Shown here in pieces: positions 1 to 6,288 of a stretch of DNA of 6,288 nucleotides. The position numbers and the translations under genes were made by a program. How positions within the stretch are numbered: the stretch's first letter is position 1; every line of letters begins with the position of its first letter. Source of the stretch: Ferrovibrio sp964429465 (lineage in GTDB: Bacteria; Pseudomonadota; Alphaproteobacteria; Ferrovibrionales; Ferrovibrionaceae); NCBI GenBank assembly GCA_964429465.1, contig CAYSCA010000200.1:1-6288 (forward strand). The letters are read 5' to 3'. The notes below the pieces were generated by a model. It saw only the letters and a list, made by a program, of their open reading frames with translations. It made no database searches and had not been told where the DNA came from.

Positions 1-1520
1 GCGAGATGGATGCCTTCATCCCGGTAGCGCAGGACGATAGCTCGCTGCTGTTTCTCGATTTCCGCGGCAAATTTGACGACGACGCTTCGCGCGAGGGCAA
101 TTTCGGGCTGGGCTATCGCCATATCATGGATGGCAGCTGGATCGCTGGGACCTACGTGTTCTATGACCGCCGCCGCACCGAACTCGGCAATCTGTTCAAC
201 CAGGCAACTCTGGGCTTTGAGCTGCTTGGCGAGGATTGGGACATCCGGGCCAACGGCTATCTGCCGCAGGGCGGCGCTCGTCGGATCGGAGGCACCGGTG
301 CAGATGTTGCAGCGATCAGCGGCAGCAGCTTCAGCATAACCAGCACCACTGCGTCGCGCGAACGGGCGCTGCCCGGCTTTGATGCGGAAGCGGGCTATCG
401 CCTGCCGCTGGACTGGGCGGAAACCCGTCTGTTCTTCGGCGGTTTCCATTTCGAGGCTGCCGGTTATCCCAGCGTCACCGGGCCACGGGCACGGCTGGAA
501 TTCGCCTGGAACGACCTGCCGTTGATCGGCGAGGGATCGCGGCTGACATTGGGTGGCGAGGTGCAGACAGACAATGTGCGCGGCGATCAGGGCTTCCTGA
601 TGGCTCGGCTGCGCATTCCGCTTAACCGGCCCGCCGAAAGACCCCGGCTGTCCCCGATCGAACGGCGCATGACCACCTATGTCGAGCGCGACGTCGACAT
701 CGTTGCGGGGACACGTGTCGGCCAGACCGTCACCGAAGCCGCTTCGGCGGTACTGCCCGGTGGCGGCGAGGCTTCATCCTTCACGACGGTCGATGCCATC
801 GGCAACATCGTCACGGCTGTCAGCGGCGCCGGCGCCAATTCGCTAGTGGTTGTCGATGGCTCGGCTGGCACCGTGAACACGGCAGCAGCTGTCACGCTGA
901 ACTCGGGCCAGTCGGTGGTCGGCGGCGGTACCCAGATGACGGTGCGCAGCGCTTCCGGCAAGACCGGCACAGTCACCTTGCCGGGTACGGCGCCGACGGT
1001 GAACGGCACCAATGCCGGTGTTAATGTCTTTGTTATGGCGGCGGACAGCGAACTGGCCAATATGACGGTCAATGGCGGCCTGAACGGCGTGCGGGTCAAC
1101 GCTGCGAATGGCAGCCGGCTTACCGACCTGACGATTTCCGGCACCGGCGAGGATGGCATCGAAATCCTGGCGACCACGGGACTGACCGCCCGCGGCATCA
1201 CCATCGACAATCCCGGCGGCGGTACCCAGGACGGCGTCCAGTTCGAAAGCACCAGCAGCGACATCTCGTTCACCAATCTGACCATCAGCAATGCCGCATC
1301 CGGGATCGTGTTCACAGGCGCCAGCACCTACACGAACACCTCGTTCGCCAGCACGACGGCCACCACGCTGGCCGGCAATGTCGTCGATGTGGCGGGCGCC
1401 AGCATCCTCGCATCGCCATCCGGCTCGATTTCGGCCAGCGGTGTCGGCGGCGTCGCCTGCAACAATCTCGGGACGATGAACAGCTCGACCTTGCAGATCA
1501 ACAGCGTGACCTGCCAGTAA
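1..1520 (+). CDS. Inverse autotransporter beta-barrel protein with beta-helix passenger (5' partial)
   Basis: This is probably an outer-membrane surface protein of the intimin/invasin (type Ve secretion) class, in which an N-terminal barrel exports a C-terminal passenger. The frame is open to the left edge (codon GAG at 3-5). The ATG at 6 falls inside the barrel motif around DAFIPVAQDD, so the true start and signal peptide lie upstream. Numbered from that Met, residues 1-206 look like the barrel, with LLFLDFRG, REGNFGLGYR, repeated aromatic/Gly strands and a final strand ending ARLRIPL. A linker with SPIERRM and ERDVDIV follows (216-233). Residues about 280-504 are Gly/Asn/Thr/Ser-rich with a 23-residue beta-helix periodicity, and the protein ends at TAA 1518-1520. 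The only two cysteines, C485 and C503, may close the tip with a disulfide. No Ig-like, LysM or lectin domain is evident. The barrel class is fairly secure; the ligand and role (adhesion, matrix or otherwise) cannot be told. Confidence 0.8.
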   Translation, partial: EMDAFIPVAQDDSSLLFLDFRGKFDDDASREGNFGLGYRHIMDGSWIAGTYVFYDRRRTELGNLFNQATLGFELLGEDWDIRANGYLPQGGARRIGGTGADVAAISGSSFSITSTTASRERALPGFDAEAGYRLPLDWAETRLFFGGFHFEAAGYPSVTGPRARLEFAWNDLPLIGEGSRLTLGGEVQTDNVRGDQGFLMARLRIPLNRPAERPRLSPIERRMTTYVERDVDIVAGTRVGQTVTEAASAVLPGGGEASSFTTVDAIGNIVTAVSGAGANSLVVVDGSAGTVNTAAAVTLNSGQSVVGGGTQMTVRSASGKTGTVTLPGTAPTVNGTNAGVNVFVMAADSELANMTVNGGLNGVRVNAANGSRLTDLTISGTGEDGIEILATTGLTARGITIDNPGGGTQDGVQFESTSSDISFTNLTISNAASGIVFTGASTYTNTSFASTTATTLAGNVVDVAGASILASPSGSISASGVGGVACNNLGTMNSSTLQINSVTCQ

Positions 1521-1562
1521 CCGCGTGGGGCGCTGCGTTCAGTGTCTTGCAGGGCTCGACGG

Positions 1563-3671
1563 CTAGCCCGATCGCAGATACTGGATCGCAGCGTCCCGCT
1601 CGAACAGGTAAAGCAGCACGCGCAACGCCTCGCCACGTTCGGAGGCCAGTTTCGGGTCGCGCTCCAGGATCAGTCTGGCGTCGTCCCGCGCCGCCGCCAG
1701 CAGGTCGGCATGCACGGCAAGGTTCGCCAGCCGGAATTCAGGCAATCCCGATTGCCGCGTGCCCAGCACTTCGCCGGCGCCGCGCAGGCGCAGGTCCTCT
1801 TCCGCAATCCGGAAGCCGTCATCGGTTTCGCGCAGGATTTTCAGCCGCGCCTTGGCGGTCTCGCCCAGCGGACTGGAATAGATCAGCAGGCAGGCGCCCG
1901 GCCGGCCGCCGCGCCCGACACGGCCGCGCAGCTGATGTAGCTGCGCCAGGCCGAAACGCTCGGCATGTTCGATGACGATCAGCGTCGCTTCCGGCACGTC
2001 GACGCCGACCTCGATCACCGTGGTGGCGACCAGCAGCTTCGACGCTCCTCCGGCGAAGGCGGCCATGGCGGCATCCTTTTCGGCCCCGCTCATCTGGCCA
2101 TGCACCAGGCCAATACTGCCGGCGCCGAATACGGGTTCCAGCGCCTGCTTCAGTGAGGAATGGCGCTCGGCGGCCGCTGCCAGGTCGCTCTGTTCGCTTT
2201 CCTCGACCAGGGGGCAGACCCAGTAGACGCGCTCGCCCGACTCGATCTTCCGCTTCACGGCCGCGACGACATCGGGGAAGCGGTCGGCCGCGACGGTGCG
2301 GGTGTCGACGGGCGTGCGGCCCGGCGGCTTCTCGGTCAGCTTCGAGACATCCATGTCGCCATAGGCGGTGAGCGACAGGGTGCGCGGGATCGGCGTCGCC
2401 GTCATCACCAGAACGTCGACGCCGCCTTTGTCCCTTTGCCCTTTGGCTGCCAGGCCGAGCCGCTGGCCGACCCCGAAGCGATGCTGCTCGTCGATCACGG
2501 CCAGCGCCAGGTCGCGGAACACCACGTCCTCCTGGAACAGGGCATGCGTGCCGATCAGGATGTCGATTTCGCCGTCCGCCAGCCTTTGCAGCAAGGCGGC
2601 CCGCGCCTTGCCCTTGTCGCGGCCGGTCAGCAGCGCGAGCCGTATGCCAAGCGGTTCACAATAGGGCGCCAGCGTATCGGCATGCTGCCGCGCCAGGATT
2701 TCGGTCGGTGCCATCAATGCGGCCTGGGCGCCGGCCTCGATGCAGGCGAGCATCGCGTTCAGCGCCACCATCGTCTTGCCGCTGCCGACATCGCCCTGCA
2801 ACAGGCGGAGCATCCGGCGATCCGATGCCATGTCGCCGGCAATCTCGGCATTGGCCTGCCGCTGGGCATTGGTCAGCGGCCAGGGCAGCAGCGTTTCGAG
2901 CTTGTCGCGCAGGTGGCCATCGCCTTGCAGCGGCCGGCCGGACAGCCGCTTCAGCCGGCGGCGCACCAGCAGCAAGGCCAGCTGGTTGGCGAGCAATTCG
3001 TCATAGGCGAGCCGCTGACGGGCGGGCGCGGTCGGCTCCAGATCGGCAGCGTCCGACGGCCGGTGCGCTGCCAGCAGCGCCTCCCGCCATCCGGGCCAGC
3101 CCTGCTTTTTCTGCCAGGCAGGATCGAGCCATTCCGGCAGATCCGGAATCCTGGCCAATGCGCCGTCGACGATCTTGGCCAGCGTCCGCGGCGCCAGCCC
3201 GGCGGTCAACGGATAGACCGGTTCCACGGTGGCCAGCTGCTCCAGCTCCTCGGCCGTGCCGATGCGGTCCGGGTGGGTCATCTGCACCTGGCCGTCGAAC
3301 AATTCGATGCTGCCGCTGACGATCCTGATCTCGCCTTCCGGCAGGCTGCGCCTGAGGAACTCCTCGCGGCCGTTGAAGAAGACGAGCGTGATCCGGCCGC
3401 TGCCGTCCCGGCCGACGACCTTGTAGGGCAGGCGCGGGTTGCGCGGCGGCAGATGGCGTTCGACCGTCAGGGCGATGGTGGCGATGCGTCCGGGTTCCGC
3501 CTCGGCAACCGCGGGCCGGTAACGGCGGTCGATCAGTGCTGCGGGCAGATGCCACCACAAGTCCAGCACCCGGCCGCCTGCCAGTTTCTCCACCAGCGGA
3601 GCAAGCCGGGGCCCGCAGCCTTTCAGGCTGGTGATCGGGACAAAGGCGGGAAACAGCGATTCCGGGCGCAT
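1563..3671 (-). CDS. recG: ATP-dependent DNA helicase RecG
   Basis: RecG is a cytoplasmic SF2 double-strand translocase that regresses stalled replication forks and acts on Holliday junctions, D-loops and R-loops. From the ATG at 3671 it is 702 residues, close to the usual ~690-700, and ends in TAG 1563-1565. The N-terminal third holds the wedge/OB domain that splits branched DNA (IATIALTVERHLPP, KVVGRDGSGRITLVFFNG). The motor motifs are complete: Walker A GDVGSGKT (293-300, Lys299), DEQH (394-397) followed by RFG, TATPIPRT (424-431), VATTVIEVGVDVPEAT (from 548) and QLRGRVGRGG (580-589). The TRG-type segment DGFRIAEEDLRLRGAGE follows (618-634). I chose this start because the family opens with MRPE..FP..., and a GTG 26 codons upstream (3749) would put the start before the likely promoter. 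No convincing ribosome-binding site precedes the ATG. It is divergent from sdhE-mfd and convergent with the autotransporter gene. Confidence 0.97.
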   Translation of the reverse strand: MRPESLFPAFVPITSLKGCGPRLAPLVEKLAGGRVLDLWWHLPAALIDRRYRPAVAEAEPGRIATIALTVERHLPPRNPRLPYKVVGRDGSGRITLVFFNGREEFLRRSLPEGEIRIVSGSIELFDGQVQMTHPDRIGTAEELEQLATVEPVYPLTAGLAPRTLAKIVDGALARIPDLPEWLDPAWQKKQGWPGWREALLAAHRPSDAADLEPTAPARQRLAYDELLANQLALLLVRRRLKRLSGRPLQGDGHLRDKLETLLPWPLTNAQRQANAEIAGDMASDRRMLRLLQGDVGSGKTMVALNAMLACIEAGAQAALMAPTEILARQHADTLAPYCEPLGIRLALLTGRDKGKARAALLQRLADGEIDILIGTHALFQEDVVFRDLALAVIDEQHRFGVGQRLGLAAKGQRDKGGVDVLVMTATPIPRTLSLTAYGDMDVSKLTEKPPGRTPVDTRTVAADRFPDVVAAVKRKIESGERVYWVCPLVEESEQSDLAAAAERHSSLKQALEPVFGAGSIGLVHGQMSGAEKDAAMAAFAGGASKLLVATTVIEVGVDVPEATLIVIEHAERFGLAQLHQLRGRVGRGGRPGACLLIYSSPLGETAKARLKILRETDDGFRIAEEDLRLRGAGEVLGTRQSGLPEFRLANLAVHADLLAAARDDARLILERDPKLASERGEALRVLLYLFERDAAIQYLRSG

Positions 3672-3697
3672 GAGGGGGAGGAAATTCCGGCGGAAAC

Positions 3698-3727
3698 CTT
3701 GAGAATCTGAAGAGGAGCGTACTATAT
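3698..3727 (+). promoter_or_regulatory. Candidate sdhE-mfd promoter
   Basis: CTTGAG at 3698-3703 and CTATAT at 3722-3727, 18 nt apart, resemble the alphaproteobacterial housekeeping promoter pattern CTTGAC-N17-CTATAT. The predicted transcription start is near 3733-3735, leaving a short leader of about 17-19 nt before the sdhE ATG at 3752. It is the most AT-rich patch of the intergenic region. The assignment is by consensus only. Confidence 0.45.
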
Positions 3728-3749
3728 CCTGCCGCAATCCCGGAGACAC
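3721..3749 (-). promoter_or_regulatory. Candidate recG promoter
   Basis: Read on the minus strand, TATAGT (plus 3721-3726) matches the sigma-70 -10 consensus at five of six positions. A weak GTGTCT (plus 3744-3749) sits 17 nt upstream as a possible -35. Transcription would start near 3714, giving a leader of about 43 nt before the recG ATG at 3671. The -10 overlaps the proposed sdhE -10 on the other strand. The poor -35 keeps this tentative. Confidence 0.3.
3742..3745 (+). promoter_or_regulatory. Ribosome-binding site of sdhE
   Basis: GGAG lies 6 nt before the ATG at 3752, a normal spacing. This supports that ATG as the sdhE start. Confidence 0.6.
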
Positions 3750-3751
3750 CC

Positions 3752-4030
3752 ATGGCTGAGCCCCCGCGCGAGGATATCGAGACCCGCCGCAAGCGCCTGC
3801 TGCACCGCAGCCGCTATACCGGGATGAAGGAAACCGACATCCTGCTCGGCGGCTTTGCCGCGCAGCATCTGCCGACCTTCAGCGCGCGCGAGCTGGACCT
3901 CTACGAGAACCTGCTGGAAAACTACCCCGACCCGCAGATCTATGCCTGGGCGATCGGCCGCGAACCCGTTCCGGCCCATCTGGACCACGGTGTGATGAAG
4001 CTGCTCCGCGCCTATCGGGTGCCGGCCTGA
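3752..4030 (+). CDS. sdhE: FAD assembly factor SdhE (succinate dehydrogenase assembly)
   Basis: This is a small cytoplasmic chaperone of the SdhE/Sdh5 (SDHAF2, formerly DUF339/YgfY) family. The family binds the flavoprotein subunit SdhA (and FrdA where present) and promotes covalent FAD attachment, linking it to complex II and the TCA cycle. The protein has 92 residues, close to the family's usual length of about 90. The basic helix ETRRKRLLHRSRY is followed by the signature loop at 23-27, then the ETDILLGGFA helix, LDLYENLLENYPDPQIYAW (residues 48-66) and a short C-terminal helix. The signature, usually RGxxE, reads T23-G24-M25-K26-E27: the Gly and Glu are kept but the leading Arg is Thr. 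It starts at ATG 3752 with GGAG 6 nt upstream and ends in TGA 4028-4030. It is followed by mfd after 4 nt, so the two are probably co-transcribed. Confidence 0.93.
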   Translation: MAEPPREDIETRRKRLLHRSRYTGMKETDILLGGFAAQHLPTFSARELDLYENLLENYPDPQIYAWAIGREPVPAHLDHGVMKLLRAYRVPA

Positions 4031-4034
4031 GCGA

Positions 4035-6288
4035 ATGAGTTTCGTGCTGCCGGATATCCTGACCCGGCCCGGCCGCTGGGCACTGTCCGGCACGCCGGAA
4101 GGGCAGGATGCGCGCCTGCTGGTCGCCCTGGCGGCGCGCCAGAAGGGGCGGGGCGTGCTGCATGTCTGCCGCGACGATGCGCGCCTGGCCACCCTGGAGG
4201 CTGCCCTGCGGTTCTTCGCGCCGGAGCTGCCGGTGCTGGCGCTGCCGGCCTGGGATTGCCAGCCCTATGACCGCGTCTCGCCGAATGCCGAGATCGCCGC
4301 CCGTCGCATGGATACGCTGAACCGGCTGAGCGGCGAGCGTCCCGATGCACCCTGGCTGCTGCTGACCACGATCAACGCGGCTCTGCAGAGACTGCCCGGC
4401 CCCGATTACCTGCGCGGCACCGGCTTTGCCGCCGCGAAAGGAGCCCGCATCAGGCCGGAAAGCCTGGTGGCTTACCTTTCCGGCAACGGCTACAGCCGGG
4501 TCTCCACCGTGATGGAGCCGGGCGAGTTCGCCGTCCGCGGTGGTCTGGTCGATCTGTTTCCGCCGGGTTCGGAAGCGCCCTATCGCCTCGATTTCTTCGG
4601 GGACGAGGTGGAGAATATCCGCCGCTTCGATCCGGCCAGCCAGCGCACCATCGAGGCGGTTGCCGAATTGTCGCTGACCGCCATGAGCGAGGTGCCGCTC
4701 GACGAAGCGGCGATCGCCCGGTTCCGCAGCGGCTATCGCGAGCTGTTCGGCACGGTCACCAAGGAAGACCCGCTTTACGAAGCGGTTTCGGCCGGTCGCC
4801 GCCAGATCGGCATGGAACACTGGCTGCCACTGTTCTTTGACGGGCTCGCGACCGTTTTCGATTACTTGCCGCAGGCGACGGTCACGCTCGACCCGCTGAC
4901 CTCGGAGGCGGCGGATGAGCGGTTCAAGGCGATCGCCGATCACTACGACGCCCGCCGCGCGGCAATGAAGCGGGGGCTGGAAGAAGGCGGGGCTCCTTAC
5001 AAGCCGCTGCCGCCGGATCGCCTCTACCTGACGGCGGGCGAATGGGCGCACCGGCTGGAGAAATTCCCGGTCGGCCAGATGCAACCCTTCGAGGCTGTCG
5101 GCAGTGCCGGCGTCGCCGTGGTCGATCTGGGCGGCCGGCCGGGCCGCGATTTCGCGCCGGAACGCGCCCAGGCGACGCAGGCGGCTGGAACCAAAGCGGC
5201 CGCGGGCAGCGTCTATGACGCCCTCGGCGGCCATCTTGCGAAACAGGCCGGGCAGGGCAGGCGCGTCCTGTTCGCCGCCTTCTCGGCGGGCGCGCGCGAT
5301 CGTCTTGCGCTGGTGCTCAAGGATCACGGACTCGAGGCGCCACAGCCCATCGAAGTTGCGGCTGACCTTGACGCCCTGCCGAAGAGCGTCGCCGCCATTG
5401 CCGTCCTGCCTGTCGAGCACGGTTTTGAGGCTGCCGATCTCTGCGTCATCGCCGAACAGGATATCCTGGGCGACCGTCTGGTCCGGCCGCGCCAGAAAAA
5501 GCGCCGGGCGGAGAATTTCATTGCCCAGGCGAGCGCCCTGCAGCCCGGCGATTTCGTCGTCCATATCGACCACGGCATCGGCCAGTACAAGGATCTGGTG
5601 ACGCTCGACATCGCGGGCGCACCGCATGACTGTCTGCTGCTGCATTACGACGGCGGCGACCGGCTTTACCTGCCGGTCGAGAATATCGAAATGCTGTCGC
5701 GCTATGGCTCGCCCGATGCCGAGGTGACGCTGGACAAGCTGGGCGGCGTGGCCTGGCAGAACCGCAAGGCGCGCATGAAGCAGCGCCTGAAGGATATGGC
5801 AGGCGAACTGATGAAAATCGCCGCCCAGCGCGAGCTCAGGCAGGGTGAGCGGGTCCTGCCGCCGGACGGTCTTTTCGAGGAATTCTGCGCGCGCTTTCCC
5901 TACGATGAAACCGACGACCAGGCCCGCGCCATCGAGGAAACCCTGGAGGACCTCGCCAGCGGCAAGCCGATGGATCGCCTGGTCTGCGGCGATGTCGGCT
6001 TCGGCAAGACCGAGGTGGCATTGCGCGCGGCCTTTGTCGCCGCCATGTCGGGCCAGCAGGTCGCGCTGGTCTGCCCCACGACCTTGCTGTGCCGTCAGCA
6101 TTACCGCACCTTCGTGCAGCGCTTCCAGGGCATGCCGGTCCGTATTGAACAACTCTCGCGGATGGTGCCGGCGAAGACGGCCACGAAAGCCAAGCAGGGC
6201 CTGAAGGATGGCGATGTCGACATCGTCATCGGCACGCATGCTTTGCTGTCGAAAAGCATCGAGTTCAAGCGGCTGGGCCTGCTGATCA
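4035..6288 (+). CDS. mfd: Transcription-repair coupling factor Mfd (3' partial)
   Basis: Mfd pushes RNA polymerase stalled at DNA damage off the template and recruits UvrA, so transcribed strands are repaired first. The frame stays open from ATG 4035 to the right edge: 751 codons of an expected ~1150. The UvrB-like module shows LPAWDCQPYDRVSP (70-83) and MEPGEFAVRGGLVDLFPP (160-177). The RNA-polymerase interaction domain shows FVVHIDHGIGQYKDL (from 507) and the LYLPVENIEMLSRYGS segment. The translocase begins with Walker A GDVGFGKT (652-659, Lys658), PTTLL (681-685) and GTHALLSK (733-740). The window stops at LGLLI, where the DEEx Walker B motif should follow. The second RecA-like lobe, TRG motif and C-terminal autoinhibitory domain are outside. 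The start is 4 nt after the sdhE stop with no clear Shine-Dalgarno, which suggests translational coupling. A 786-codon antisense frame over this gene is a shadow. Confidence 0.97.
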   Translation, partial: MSFVLPDILTRPGRWALSGTPEGQDARLLVALAARQKGRGVLHVCRDDARLATLEAALRFFAPELPVLALPAWDCQPYDRVSPNAEIAARRMDTLNRLSGERPDAPWLLLTTINAALQRLPGPDYLRGTGFAAAKGARIRPESLVAYLSGNGYSRVSTVMEPGEFAVRGGLVDLFPPGSEAPYRLDFFGDEVENIRRFDPASQRTIEAVAELSLTAMSEVPLDEAAIARFRSGYRELFGTVTKEDPLYEAVSAGRRQIGMEHWLPLFFDGLATVFDYLPQATVTLDPLTSEAADERFKAIADHYDARRAAMKRGLEEGGAPYKPLPPDRLYLTAGEWAHRLEKFPVGQMQPFEAVGSAGVAVVDLGGRPGRDFAPERAQATQAAGTKAAAGSVYDALGGHLAKQAGQGRRVLFAAFSAGARDRLALVLKDHGLEAPQPIEVAADLDALPKSVAAIAVLPVEHGFEAADLCVIAEQDILGDRLVRPRQKKRRAENFIAQASALQPGDFVVHIDHGIGQYKDLVTLDIAGAPHDCLLLHYDGGDRLYLPVENIEMLSRYGSPDAEVTLDKLGGVAWQNRKARMKQRLKDMAGELMKIAAQRELRQGERVLPPDGLFEEFCARFPYDETDDQARAIEETLEDLASGKPMDRLVCGDVGFGKTEVALRAAFVAAMSGQQVALVCPTTLLCRQHYRTFVQRFQGMPVRIEQLSRMVPAKTATKAKQGLKDGDVDIVIGTHALLSKSIEFKRLGLLI

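Noticed and set aside
6..8. ATG at position 6 as the true start of the autotransporter gene
   Set aside because: The frame is open upstream, there is no signal peptide after this Met, and it falls inside the conserved first part of the barrel domain.
677..1327. Minus-strand open frame of 216 codons within the autotransporter gene
   Set aside because: The Pro/Val/Ser-rich translation mirrors the Gly/Asn/Thr-rich passenger codons. It is a shadow of the plus-strand gene.
1552..1569. GGGCT-8 nt loop-AGCCC hairpin as an intrinsic terminator
   Set aside because: The stem is only 5 bp, there is no T-tract on either side, and it overlaps the end of the recG coding sequence.
2160..3710. Long plus-strand open frame of 516 codons opposite recG
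   Set aside because: It is antisense to intact recG, has low-complexity Arg/Gln/Ala/Gly composition and no recognisable domain.
3672..3749. Extended recG start at GTG 3749 adding 26 residues
   Set aside because: The extra residues do not resemble RecG and would overlap the likely promoter region. The MRPE start at 3671 matches how the family normally begins.
3001..3792. Minus-strand open frame of 263 codons overlapping the start of recG and sdhE
   Set aside because: It is a frame-shifted reading of the recG N-terminal region with Arg/Gly/Ala-rich content and no domain.
3879..6239. Long minus-strand open frame of 786 codons opposite mfd
   Set aside because: It runs antisense to a clear Mfd reading frame with all expected motifs. 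Its translation is rich in Arg, Gln, Ala and Gly with no family resemblance, which is typical of antisense frames in GC-rich genes.

Overview
The window reads as high-GC chromosomal DNA from an alphaproteobacterium, most likely something close to Rhodospirillales. This rests on how the RecG, SdhE and Mfd proteins read, on the order recG / sdhE / mfd, and on a CTATAT-type -10 element. The placement is by family recognition only; no search was run. No RNA genes, mobile elements, CRISPR arrays or tRNA-like sequences were seen.

Layout. (1) Positions 1-1520, + strand: the 3' part of a gene for an inverse autotransporter (intimin/invasin-type outer-membrane beta-barrel). Its exported part looks like a small right-handed beta-helix instead of a string of Ig-like domains. 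The signal peptide and first part of the barrel lie before the window. (2) A 42-nt convergent gap. (3) Positions 1563-3671, - strand: complete recG, the branched-DNA translocase that remodels stalled forks. (4) Positions 3672-3751: an 80-nt divergent regulatory region with what look like overlapping back-to-back promoters. (5) Positions 3752-4030, + strand: complete sdhE, the chaperone that helps attach FAD to succinate dehydrogenase. (6) From 4035 to the right edge, + strand: the first 751 codons of mfd, the transcription-repair coupling factor, cut just before its Walker B (DEEx) motif.

How the genes relate. sdhE and mfd are 4 nt apart and are probably one transcription unit. recG is transcribed away from them from the shared intergenic region. 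RecG and Mfd share the same translocase core, so two related DNA-repair motors flank a small respiratory-complex assembly factor. The inverse autotransporter is functionally unrelated and is the only accessory-looking gene.

Nothing here is a clearly new system. The parts most worth a second look are the beta-helix inverse autotransporter, the altered RGxxE motif in SdhE, and the shared -10 region between recG and sdhE.
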